DNA from: Paenibacillus silviterrae
GTDB taxonomy: Bacteria; Bacillota; Bacilli; Paenibacillales; NBRC-103111
DNA length: 64,000 nucleotides
Assembly (NCBI RefSeq): GCF_030167925.1
Contig: NZ_JASKUT010000001.1
Coordinates: 3,410,001-3,474,000, forward strand
Reading direction: 5' to 3'
This document shows, piece after piece, positions 9,917 through 17,531 of the stretch. The first letter of the stretch is position 1, and every line of letters begins with the position of its first letter. The position numbers were made by a program, and so were the translations under genes. The notes under the pieces were generated by a model, which was not told the DNA's origin, did no database searches, and saw only the letters and a program-made list of their open reading frames with translations.

Positions 9917-9958
9917 TCGTATACTTGTATATTACCTGTATACATTGTTTTTTGTCAA
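9917..9958 (-). promoter_or_regulatory. sigma-A promoter overlapped by GTATAC operator-like repeats
   Basis: On the minus strand a perfect TTGACA (9953-9958) lies 18 bases before TAATAT (9929-9934). Two GTATAC sites (9938-9943 and 9919-9924) sit symmetrically around the -10 box, and the plus strand reads ATACTTGTATA here, which resembles half of the B. subtilis GntR operator. This placement suggests repression by a GntR- or LacI-like factor not encoded next to the operon. Confidence 0.7.
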
Positions 9959-9972
9959 TGCATAAATCACGT

Positions 9973-10006
9973 AAAAATGCCCGGAGCGCATCACGGCGAT
10001 CCGGGC
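9973..10006 (-). terminator. terminator after the phosphoesterase gene
   Basis: The arms GCCCGGA (9979-9985) and TCCGGGC (10000-10006) are followed on the minus strand by ATTTTTAC. It starts 14 bases past the phosphoesterase stop and separates that gene from the lyase promoter. Confidence 0.8.
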
Positions 10007-10019
10007 TGTTTTGTTTAGC

Positions 10020-11114
10020 TTACGATTGAAATTTCACGATAATCTGGACGATCTCGGAACGCGTGCCCATCCGAATCGGCGTTCCCCAGAAGCCATAGCC
10101 TGAGGATACGATAGTGTGGAGAGATCCCTTCTGCAGGTATCCCCAATCGTTCTCATACATTCGGCTCGTAAAAAGGAAGCCCGGGGCGATCTGTCCGCGA
10201 TGCGTATGTCCCGCTACCAATAGATCGATGCCATTCTGCTGCGCAATGTCAAAATCATACGGCTGGTGGTCAAGCAGGATGACCGGCTTGGACGGATCCG
10301 CCTGCTTCGCGAGCTGCGGCAGCTCCAGCCTTCCCCGATCCCGGCGGTCCTTCCTGCCGATCAGCGTGAACCGGTCATCCACGACTACCGCTTCATCGTA
10401 CAGCACCTCCATGCCGGTGCTCTCCAGCGCCTCCAGCAGCCTACCGTGCATCCGGTCGTGATTGCCCAAGGAGGCATAGACCGGCGCTTCGATTTGCTGA
10501 AGAAGTTGCGGGATGTTTTTGCCTAAGAACGGTTCGATGTCATCATCCATGATATCACCGGGAAAGAGCACCAGATCCGGCTTCAGCGCATTGATGTTCT
10601 CTACCAGTCTCTTGGCATGATTGCTGCCGGACAGGATCCCGAAGTGCATATCCGACGCCATAGCGATCCGCAGTTCCTGCTTCCCTTCCACCTTCTTGGG
10701 GATCGTGATCTCGTAGCTTCTTACGACAGGTATGTACGCGTTGAACAAACCCAAGGCCAAGAGAATGGCTGTGGCGCCTATCGCTCCCCAGCCCGTCCAC
10801 TTCACGGCCTGAGCACGCGGGACCCGCGTAATTCGGCTCAGGAATACCGTAAGATTGGCAAGGGGAAGCACTATGAGAGAGAAATAAAACAAAGCAAGCC
10901 AATACGCACCGATCAAGGTAATGATTACATTGCCATCCAGCCATCGACCGATAAAAAAGGAATACGCCAGCAGCATGAGTACGAGGATGTAAACATACCG
11001 GATACTCCTGCGGCCGCTCCACAGGGTGCGCAGCCAAACCCAGCCGTTCCAGCCGATGTATAGTAAAATCAAATGATAAATAATAAATAGAATGGCGCCT
11101 GTTACAGCAAACAT
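10020..11114 (-). CDS. membrane-anchored metallophosphoesterase (YkuE/YaeI-like)
   Basis: The 364-residue protein begins with four to five hydrophobic helices (residues about 1-125). A calcineurin-like domain follows with the metal motifs MASDMHFG, FPGDIMDD, LGNHDR and VAGHTHRGQ. The ATG at 11114 has AAGGAG 10 bases upstream. Relatives with this layout act on phosphate esters at the membrane, and YkuE-like enzymes act on lipid or glycolipid substrates in some bacteria. It stands alone, divergent from a small membrane protein gene. The substrate is not predictable from sequence. Confidence 0.9.
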   Translation of the reverse strand: MFAVTGAILFIIYHLILLYIGWNGWVWLRTLWSGRRSIRYVYILVLMLLAYSFFIGRWLDGNVIITLIGAYWLALFYFSLIVLPLANLTVFLSRITRVPRAQAVKWTGWGAIGATAILLALGLFNAYIPVVRSYEITIPKKVEGKQELRIAMASDMHFGILSGSNHAKRLVENINALKPDLVLFPGDIMDDDIEPFLGKNIPQLLQQIEAPVYASLGNHDRMHGRLLEALESTGMEVLYDEAVVVDDRFTLIGRKDRRDRGRLELPQLAKQADPSKPVILLDHQPYDFDIAQQNGIDLLVAGHTHRGQIAPGFLFTSRMYENDWGYLQKGSLHTIVSSGYGFWGTPIRMGTRSEIVQIIVKFQS

Positions 11115-11200
11115 GATGGAGAAGCTCCTTCTTTTGGAACTTTTATCCCGAAGCTGCCGTCTTACTGTTAGAAATTCTGAGCTGGAGGAGCTGCTTCGTC

Positions 11201-11665
11201 ATGAAAACAAATCGCAGCCTGACGGGCGTATGGATTCCGTTCACCGGTGTCATCTCGTTTCTTCTCTTGATCTTCCTGCTGGACCCGATCCGGGTGATCG
11301 GCTGGGTAGCGAACCCCATTCACAAGCGGTATGCCGAACAGTATATGAATGCTCTGGCCCGGCAGGATTACGGCCAAGCGGCCGAGGCGTTGGATAAGAG
11401 ACTGCACAATGAGAACGACTGGACTGAGCGGATGAACCGGTCGGGCATTACGCTCATAAGGTATGAAGGCTTGCGCGTCCCCTTCGACAGAGAACGAATG
11501 GACGGCAGAGCTTGGGTCACCCTGTTGACCGACGGCCAAGAGGCTTCTCATACGCTGATTCTAAACCTTAGCGTCCGAGGGGTCGTTCAAGCCTGCATCC
11601 TTTCTGCCGAGGATAGTTCCGTCGCGAAGGCGTGGAACGCGATCCATTGTCCGTCTATAAAGTAA
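11201..11665 (+). CDS. hypothetical protein with one membrane anchor
   Basis: This 154-residue protein follows GGAGGAG at a good distance. A single hydrophobic helix (residues about 9-28, VWIPFTGVISFLLLIFLL) is followed by a soluble domain about 120 residues long that would face outside. I do not recognise a family; the soluble part has the size of an NTF2-like or DUF4878-type fold, which is only a guess. It is divergent from the phosphoesterase. Its stop codon directly abuts the stop codon of the convergent methyltransferase gene, with no spacer or terminator between them. Confidence 0.75.
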   Translation: MKTNRSLTGVWIPFTGVISFLLLIFLLDPIRVIGWVANPIHKRYAEQYMNALARQDYGQAAEALDKRLHNENDWTERMNRSGITLIRYEGLRVPFDRERMDGRAWVTLLTDGQEASHTLILNLSVRGVVQACILSAEDSSVAKAWNAIHCPSIK

Positions 11666-12421
11666 CTATACTTCGCCCCAGAACACTTCCGTATCATACA
11701 GAAATTCCACTAACCCCTCCTGCCGGTTCTGCTCAAATATCCGCTTTAGCTCGGCCATCATCGGCTCGTAGCTAGGGTGACCCGGCGTAGGGATGTAGGA
11801 GGAGGATACGAGACGACCCTGCAGCCCCTCGTAGTCAAAATACTGACGGTAATCAAAGCGGCCCAAGGTAAGCTCGTCCGCTTGGAAGAAGGGCTTCAGC
11901 GTATCCGTTGTGATGACCTTATGTCCGACATTATCGTAATCAATACCGTAGGTGCGCACCAGCCTGTCATAGGCCTCCATGAAGGGCGTCCCCCCTACAC
12001 GGCGGGAGTTCCAGATCAACGCCACCTTGCCGCCGGGCTTCAGAATACGGCGAAACTCGACCTGTGCCGCAGCCCGGTCAAACCAATGAAACGATTGCGC
12101 GCAAACAATAAAATCTACTGATTGGTCCGGCAAGCCCGTCTCTTCGGCTGCGGCTGCAACGCTGCGATACCGGCTCTCCGATGCCAGTGCGGCCTCGGCA
12201 GCCTCTCTCATCTCTCGATTGGGCTCGATGGCGAGCACCGTGCTCCCTCGCTCCAGCAGCAGTCTGGAGAATATGCCTGTGCCTGAGCCAATATCGGCAA
12301 TGGTCGAGCCGGGCTGAAAGCCAACGACCTTGTACAAATAGTCGAGCGCCTCCTTCGGATAGCTGGGGCGATGCTTCACATAAGCCTCCACCCGGTTCGA
12401 AAACCGTTCTTTATTGTTCAT
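11666..12421 (-). CDS. class I SAM-dependent methyltransferase
   Basis: A 251-residue protein with motif I ADIGSGTGIFSRLLLERG, an acidic end of strand 2 (VLAIEPN), motif II VDFIVCAQSFHWFD and motif III LKPGGKVALIWNS, as in the Methyltransf_11/25 group. AGGAGG precedes the ATG. The substrate is unknown; similar proteins are often annotated as trans-aconitate-like or generic small-molecule methyltransferases. It is followed upstream by the HAD phosphatase gene on the same strand (24-base gap), so they may be co-transcribed. Confidence 0.9.
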   Translation of the reverse strand: MNNKERFSNRVEAYVKHRPSYPKEALDYLYKVVGFQPGSTIADIGSGTGIFSRLLLERGSTVLAIEPNREMREAAEAALASESRYRSVAAAAEETGLPDQSVDFIVCAQSFHWFDRAAAQVEFRRILKPGGKVALIWNSRRVGGTPFMEAYDRLVRTYGIDYDNVGHKVITTDTLKPFFQADELTLGRFDYRQYFDYEGLQGRLVSSSYIPTPGHPSYEPMMAELKRIFEQNRQEGLVEFLYDTEVFWGEV

Positions 12422-12445
12422 GATCCGAATCCTCCTGTCGGCATG

Positions 12446-13225
12446 TCATTTCTTTACCAGCCACTCATTCACGGCATAGGCAATGCCATCCTCGTGAAGC
12501 GACCGGGTCACCCGCTTGGCAACATGCTTCAGCCTGTCGTCCGCATTGCCCATGGCAATGCCTGTGCCCACCGCCTGCAGCAGCTCGTAATCATTGCCTC
12601 CGTCTCCGAAAGCAGCAGCTTCCTCCGGGGCAATGCCTAAATGATCCAGCAGCAGGCTCAGACCGATCGCCTTGTGCCTTCCGTTCGGATTGATATCGAG
12701 CGCCCAAGGCCGCCAGCGGTGAAGATAATAGCCCGCACGCTCGTCCCCCTTGCCCGTATAAACATACTCGTCTTCCTCTGTGCAGAATACGATCACTTGG
12801 AACATATCGGGAATGTCCCCTGCCGTATCCAGCGGGATCGGCTCCATAAAGCCGATCTCCTGCTGGGCTTGGCGGAAGAGCGAATCATCGGCTCCGTTGC
12901 AATACATCAGGTCCGCGCCGTAAAGCAGCAGATAGTGGTTGCTGCGCTCCGCCTCCGCCAGCCAGCGGCGAATCGTCTCCTGCGGGAATGGATTGCCCAC
13001 GACGGTTTGCCCCCGATACCCGATATGGCTTCCGTTGCAGGTAACGGCCCAATCGATGCCGAGCTCCTGTCGAAGCGACGCCATCTCAAATTCCGGCCGA
13101 CCGGTACACAAGGCTAGCTGAACTCCGTGCTCCTTCAGCTTCTTCAAGGCTTCCCTAGTGGAATCAGGCAGGTAATCCCGGTCCCGAAGGGTACCATCTA
13201 CATCAAAGGCTGCTAATTTGATCAT
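12446..13225 (-). CDS. Cof-type HAD-superfamily phosphatase
   Basis: The start at 13225 gives 259 residues and begins MIKLAAFDVDGTLRD, the HAD nucleophile motif (DVDGT). Motif II is LALCTGRPE, and motifs III/IV lie in HKAIGLSLLLD and AAFGDGGNDYELL. The large C2-type cap (residues about 80-185) places it with Cof/YcsE/YidA hydrolases that dephosphorylate sugar phosphates, FMN or thiamine intermediates. The ribosome site GGGGAG is close to this ATG; an ATG five codons upstream has none. The substrate is unknown. Confidence 0.9.
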   Translation of the reverse strand: MIKLAAFDVDGTLRDRDYLPDSTREALKKLKEHGVQLALCTGRPEFEMASLRQELGIDWAVTCNGSHIGYRGQTVVGNPFPQETIRRWLAEAERSNHYLLLYGADLMYCNGADDSLFRQAQQEIGFMEPIPLDTAGDIPDMFQVIVFCTEEDEYVYTGKGDERAGYYLHRWRPWALDINPNGRHKAIGLSLLLDHLGIAPEEAAAFGDGGNDYELLQAVGTGIAMGNADDRLKHVAKRVTRSLHEDGIAYAVNEWLVKK

Positions 13226-13310
13226 CGTCTCCCCGTCCATTTCTTTGTTTTCTATTAACTATAACAGAGAAGGACGAGGGCTCACAATCACGGCCCGGTT
13301 GACTGCCGCT

Positions 13311-13454
13311 TCATTTCCACTTCTTCTTCAATTCCTCCGACTCCTTGAGGGTCTTCTGCAGCTCCTTGGCCATCTTTTCCAGATCGCCGTACATTTTCTT
13401 CATCCCCTTGTCTTCCAGGAGAATTTTCATGGCTTGTTTAAACATAGGGTTCAT
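13311..13454 (-). CDS. small hydrophilic 47-residue protein
   Basis: An ATG at 13454, with AGGTG 11 bases upstream, opens a 47-residue frame beginning MNPMFKQAMKILLEDKG and ending KSEELKKKWK-like, rich in Lys, Glu and Met. It looks like one amphipathic helix pair with no cysteines or signal peptide. The codon pattern and ribosome site support a real gene that is short enough to be missed by gene callers. I do not know its function. It lies between the HAD gene and the sugar permease. Confidence 0.6.
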   Translation of the reverse strand: MNPMFKQAMKILLEDKGMKKMYGDLEKMAKELQKTLKESEELKKKWK

Positions 13455-13523
13455 CGGCTCGGTTCACCTGCCTTCGGCTTCCGTTTCCTGCATTGTATGA
13501 GCGGCAGAGGGAGCCCGCGACAT

Positions 13524-13555
13524 AGAAAAAGCGCCCATCCGCAGAGGAGGAGCGC
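13524..13555 (-). terminator. terminator of the sugar transporter operon
   Basis: On the minus strand GCGCTCC (13555-13549) can pair with GGGCGC (13536-13531), followed by TTTTTCT. It begins about 10 bases after the last permease gene. Confidence 0.65.
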
Positions 13556-13564
13556 AATAGTCCA

Positions 13565-14575
13565 CTATTTCTTCGCTACATGCTTCCGAATATCAAACGC
13601 AACAGCTGCTACAATGATTAAGCCCTTGACGATCAGCTGCCAGTACGGACTTACGCCGATGAACGTCAGCCCGTAATTAAGAACGCCGAAGATGAGGACG
13701 CCCGCAAGCACGCCCGGAACGGTTCCGATGCCGCCCGCCGTCGAAACGCCGCCCACTACACAGGCAGCAATAGCGTCAAGCTCGTACATGTTGCCGTAAT
13801 TGTTCGTGGCACCGCCGGTACGGGCTGCTTCTAGCACACCTCCGAGGCCGTACAAGCCGCCCGCAATGGCATAAATGTAAATCAGATTCCGGGTGACGTT
13901 AATTCCCGATACGGTCGCTGCATGAACATTGCCTCCAATGGCGTACATATGTTTGCCCAGCCTCGTTTTGTTGAAAATCACCCATACCATAGCCGCCACA
14001 AGGATCGCTATAATGACGATGTAAGGAATCGAATAAGGCCCGTTGGGCCCGATAAAGCCGGTTCCCAAACTGGTGAATTCCTCCCGAAGACCGGCAATCG
14101 GCTGGGATTCGTTCGGCTTCATATCAAAATAGATGGAGTTCGCACCATACACAATAACCATGGTACCTAGCGTTGCGATGAACGGAGGCACGTGAAGCCT
14201 CGCTACAATCCAGCCGTTAACCAGACCGACCAGCAGCCCGGCCGCCACACCGGCGAGAATCGGAAGCCAGATCGGCAAATCCGGAAGGTCCGGGAAAAAG
14301 CGTCTCGGATAATCCGCCATCTGCAGCATGGAAGCCGACAGTACGGCGGTTAAGCCCACCACGCGGCCCGCCGAAAGATCGGAGCCCCCGGTTATGAGCA
14401 CGAAGGCGGCGCCTAGCGCAATGATGGCGCGCGTGGAATTTTGCAATAAGATATCCCGAAATATATCAACCGATAAAAACCGCGGGTCCTTCACCGCGAT
14501 AGCCAGGACCAATACGGCCAGTACAATATAAATGGCGTATTGGGAAAAAATGCGGCCTACAGCCTTGGTGTTCAT
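13565..14575 (-). CDS. sugar ABC transporter permease, MglC/RbsC type
   Basis: A 336-residue CUT2 permease with about ten hydrophobic segments. The family signature regions are ALGAAFVLITGGSDLSAGRVVGL near the N-terminus and AACVVGGVSTAGGIGTVPGVL in the C-terminal half. It forms the channel, as a dimer, for a monosaccharide such as galactose or ribose. It is the last gene of mglB-mglA-mglC order, 22 bases after mglA. The presence of a MglB-like binding protein favours galactose or a methyl-galactoside, but this is by similarity only. Confidence 0.92.
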   Translation of the reverse strand: MNTKAVGRIFSQYAIYIVLAVLVLAIAVKDPRFLSVDIFRDILLQNSTRAIIALGAAFVLITGGSDLSAGRVVGLTAVLSASMLQMADYPRRFFPDLPDLPIWLPILAGVAAGLLVGLVNGWIVARLHVPPFIATLGTMVIVYGANSIYFDMKPNESQPIAGLREEFTSLGTGFIGPNGPYSIPYIVIIAILVAAMVWVIFNKTRLGKHMYAIGGNVHAATVSGINVTRNLIYIYAIAGGLYGLGGVLEAARTGGATNNYGNMYELDAIAACVVGGVSTAGGIGTVPGVLAGVLIFGVLNYGLTFIGVSPYWQLIVKGLIIVAAVAFDIRKHVAKK

Positions 14576-14597
14576 AGCCTTACTGCCTCCCCCTGTT

Positions 14598-16121
14598 TTA
14601 GACCCTGTGACCCGTCGCCAGCCGCATGATGTCCTCTTCCGTAGCCGTCCTGCCGTCTACAATTCCCGTCATCCGTCCCTCGCACATGACCATGATGCGA
14701 TCGGACATCCCCAGCAGCTCCGGCATTTCCGAGGAGATCATGATGATGCTTTTACCCTGCTTCGCCAGCTCCGTAATCATTGAATAAATCTCGAACTTCG
14801 CTCCCACATCAATACCCCTCGTCGGTTCATCCAGCATCAGAATGTCCGGTTCCGTCAGAAGCCATCGGGCCAGCAGCACCTTCTGCTGATTGCCGCCCGA
14901 CAGGTTCTTAATGAGCGCCTCCACCGAGGGCGTCTTGACTCGCAGCTTCTCGGAGCTAGCCCTGGACTCCGCCCGGGCCTTCCGCTCGTTCAGCAAGCCC
15001 AGCGGTGACATGAAACGCTCCAAATTCGCAATGATGGTATTCTCATGCACGGAAAGCACGGGAAAAATCCCCGTCACGCGCCGCTCCTCGGTAAGGAGTG
15101 CGATCTTGTGCTTCTTCGCATCAATAGGCGATTCGATCTTTACCTTGCCGCCGTTCAGCGAAATGGAGCCGGAGGCCACCGCCCGAAGTCCGAACAACGC
15201 TTCCACCAGCTCGGTTCGCTGGGATCCGACCAAGCCGCCGATGCCGAGAATCTCCCCTCGGCGAAGCTCGAAGCTTACGTCCTGGAACGATCTCGGAGAC
15301 GGGGAAGTCAGTTGCTCCACCTTAAGAATCGGAGCGCCAGGGACATTCGTTCGCTCGGGAAACCGTTCGCTGAGGTCCCGGCCGACCATCTTGGTAATGA
15401 TCGTATCCGTCGTCATTTCCTCAGCGGGCCAAGTCCCCACCAGCTTTCCGTCCCGCATGATCGTCACATCATCGGAGATGCGAAGAATTTCCTCCATTTT
15501 GTGCGAGATATAAATGATCCCGACACCGCGGCTTTTCAGCTCGGCGATAATGCGAAACAGCTGCTCCACTTCATTGCCTGTCAGCGAGGAGGTGGGCTCA
15601 TCCATCACGATGATTTTGGAGCGGAACGATACCGCTTTGGCAATCTCCAGCGATTGCACCTTGGACACCGACATGATCCCGACAATGGCCAGGGGATCGA
15701 TGTCCATATCCAGATCGCGCAGCAGCAGCTCGGTTTCTTTATACATCCTCTTATGATCGATTAGCTTCAGCGGTCCGAAACCTTTTTCCGGAAACCGGCC
15801 GAGCCAAATATTTTCCATGACATTCCGGTGCGGGACCGGGTGCAGCTCTTGGTGGATCATGGATATGCCGTTCGCCAAGGCTGCCTTCGAATTCACGATG
15901 TCTACAGGGACGCCGTTCAATCGAATTTCACCGGAGTCCGGCCGGTAAATACCGAAAAGACATTTCATCAGCGTCGATTTTCCGGCGCCATTCTCGCCCA
16001 TGAGCGCGTGAACCGTGCCCGGGCGAACCTTGATCGATACGTTATCCAGCGCCTTCACGCCGGGAAACTCCTTGGAAATGCCTAGCATTTCGAGTACATA
16101 TTCCGTTTGAGCCGGTGCCAT
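14598..16121 (-). CDS. mglA: sugar ABC transporter ATP-binding protein, MglA/RbsA type
   Basis: A 507-residue protein with two fused ABC cassettes, the usual CUT2 size. The first has Walker A GENGAGKST and Walker B KIIVMDEPTSSL. The second has a degenerate Walker A region (GLVGSQRTELVEALFG), the signature LSGGNQQKVLLARWL and Walker B DILMLDEPTRGID; such asymmetry is normal in this family. It powers the MglC channel. The gene symbol rests on similarity and gene order; ribose or xylose systems look much alike. Confidence 0.9.
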   Translation of the reverse strand: MAPAQTEYVLEMLGISKEFPGVKALDNVSIKVRPGTVHALMGENGAGKSTLMKCLFGIYRPDSGEIRLNGVPVDIVNSKAALANGISMIHQELHPVPHRNVMENIWLGRFPEKGFGPLKLIDHKRMYKETELLLRDLDMDIDPLAIVGIMSVSKVQSLEIAKAVSFRSKIIVMDEPTSSLTGNEVEQLFRIIAELKSRGVGIIYISHKMEEILRISDDVTIMRDGKLVGTWPAEEMTTDTIITKMVGRDLSERFPERTNVPGAPILKVEQLTSPSPRSFQDVSFELRRGEILGIGGLVGSQRTELVEALFGLRAVASGSISLNGGKVKIESPIDAKKHKIALLTEERRVTGIFPVLSVHENTIIANLERFMSPLGLLNERKARAESRASSEKLRVKTPSVEALIKNLSGGNQQKVLLARWLLTEPDILMLDEPTRGIDVGAKFEIYSMITELAKQGKSIIMISSEMPELLGMSDRIMVMCEGRMTGIVDGRTATEEDIMRLATGHRV

Positions 16122-16149
16122 CAGGTAAGCCTCCCCCTCTGTTCCTAAG

Positions 16150-16179
16150 AAGCAAGGAGGGGAGCCGCGCTTCCTGCTT
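16150..16179 (-). other. possible intercistronic stem-loop between mglB and mglA
   Basis: AAGCAAGGAG (16150-16159) and CTTCCTGCTT (16170-16179) pair at 8 of 10 positions within the 102-base gap between the two genes. It has no U-tract. Such hairpins often stabilise the upstream mRNA and favour binding-protein expression. This is only suggestive. Confidence 0.3.
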
Positions 16180-16223
16180 GCGCTGCCCCGCCTGCACCTT
16201 GCCTTGCCTATGCTGTCGTCCGT

Positions 16224-17300
16224 TTACTTTGCGTCGTTCATGTTATCCTTTGTAATCTTCTTGTACGGCACCCATACATACTTGCCGTCCGTAATCTCAT
16301 AGCCGCCAATTGAGTCCTTGGTTGGTGTCTGGCCGTTAGCCAAAGCGTTCGCCAGATTCAGCGTAGCCTTGCCTTGGTTCTTCGCATCGTTCAGCACCGT
16401 TCCGAGAAGTGTGCCTTCCTCCAGCGCCTTCAGTGCCGGAGCCGTTGCATCCACACCGACAACAGGGACATACTTGTTATCCTTGAAATAGCCCTTCGCC
16501 TTCAGAGCCTCGATCGCTCCCAGCGCCATATCGTCATTATTGGCGAAAACCGCTTCAATCTTGTCGCCGTGTGCCGCGAGGAAGGCAGCCATTTTCTCCT
16601 GGCCCTTAACCCGATCCCACATCGCCGTATCTTCCGCCAGCTTCTCTACCTTGATGCCCGCGTCCTCGAGTGCCTTGACGGAGAACTTCGTGCGAAGCTC
16701 CGCATCCTGATGTCCCGGTTCGCCCTTCAGCATGACATACTGCAGAGTGCCGTCCTTGTTTTTGTCGGCAGCCGGGTTCTTTTTGAAGTAATCCGCCACC
16801 AGCTCGCCGGACATGGTGCCGGACTGCTCCGCCTTCGCGCCCACGTAATACACCTTATCCCACTTCTTCATATCCTCGGCCAGCGGCTCGCGGTTGAAGA
16901 AGACGACAGGGATGTTCGCTTTCTTCGCTTTATCGATAATGACGCCTGCCGCCGTACGATCAACCGGGTTGATTGCAAGCGCATTCATTTTCTTCGTAAT
17001 AAACAGATCCACCTTATCGTTCTGCGTCGGCTGGGAATTTTGGCTGTCTACGATATCCGCCTTTACTTTGCCTTCCGCTGCCGCAGAGATGGCATTTCGG
17101 ACACCGGTCATGAACGTATCGTCGAACTTGTAGATCGCTACGCCGATGTTCTTCTGTTCCGCGCCGGAGCCTGAGCCGCCTGACGCTCCGTTTGACGTCG
17201 ACGCCGGAGTGCTTGCGTTACCGCAGCCGACCATCGCCGCCATGGCCGATGCCAGGAGAATACCTGCGATTTGCCGTTTCATTGCGCTCTTCTTTTTCAT
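16224..17300 (-). CDS. mglB: galactose-type ABC transporter substrate-binding lipoprotein
   Basis: The start is the ATG at 17300 (GGAGG 10 bases upstream), giving 358 residues. The signal peptide ends in the lipobox MAAMVGC before GNAS. The body is a type-I periplasmic-binding fold with features of MglB: NIGVAIYKFDDTFMTGVRNA at the start, FFNREP in the ligand-binding region, AVFANNDDMALGAIEALKAKG and VVGVDATAPALKALEEG. It would bind galactose or a close relative and hand it to MglC. A separate promoter region with 21-bp-spaced repeats lies upstream, after the terminator of the sensor operon. Confidence 0.88.
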   Translation of the reverse strand: MKKKSAMKRQIAGILLASAMAAMVGCGNASTPASTSNGASGGSGSGAEQKNIGVAIYKFDDTFMTGVRNAISAAAEGKVKADIVDSQNSQPTQNDKVDLFITKKMNALAINPVDRTAAGVIIDKAKKANIPVVFFNREPLAEDMKKWDKVYYVGAKAEQSGTMSGELVADYFKKNPAADKNKDGTLQYVMLKGEPGHQDAELRTKFSVKALEDAGIKVEKLAEDTAMWDRVKGQEKMAAFLAAHGDKIEAVFANNDDMALGAIEALKAKGYFKDNKYVPVVGVDATAPALKALEEGTLLGTVLNDAKNQGKATLNLANALANGQTPTKDSIGGYEITDGKYVWVPYKKITKDNMNDAK

Positions 17301-17398
17301 CTGATAAAGACCTCCAATAAGTTTATTTGGCATGTAGTTGTCTTGTCTCGTTTGCTTACAATCTCATTATCTTCGAAATCCGAAGCCCCTCACAGGCA

Positions 17399-17434
17399 AA
17401 ATCCTCATCTGTTCTATCGAAATCCTCATGTGTT
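17399..17434 (-). promoter_or_regulatory. 21-bp-spaced direct repeats, likely AraC-type operator for mglBAC
   Basis: AAATCCTCATCTGTT at 17399-17413 recurs as AAATCCTCATGTGTT at 17420-17434, 14 of 15 identical and offset exactly 21 bases. AraC-type DNA-binding domains usually contact direct repeats two helical turns apart. The site is about 100-135 bases upstream of mglB and just downstream of the operon encoding a YesN-type regulator with an AraC output domain. Confidence 0.65.
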
Positions 17435-17454
17435 GCAGCTGCTGTCTTTTCCAT

Positions 17455-17518
17455 GAAAAAAAGCGCTGCTCTTCAGGAATGCTCTTACCTAACGCATTCT
17501 TAAAGAAAAGCAGCGCTT
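17455..17518 (-). terminator. terminator of the sensor operon
   Basis: AAGCGCTGCT (17461-17470) pairs perfectly with AGCAGCGCTT (17509-17518) around a 38-base loop, followed on the minus strand by TTTTTTTC. It lies 14 bases beyond the stop of the sugar-sensing lipoprotein gene. The loop is unusually long for an intrinsic terminator but contains further AT-rich pairing. Confidence 0.75.
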
Positions 17519-17531
17519 CTTCCGCTCGCTT

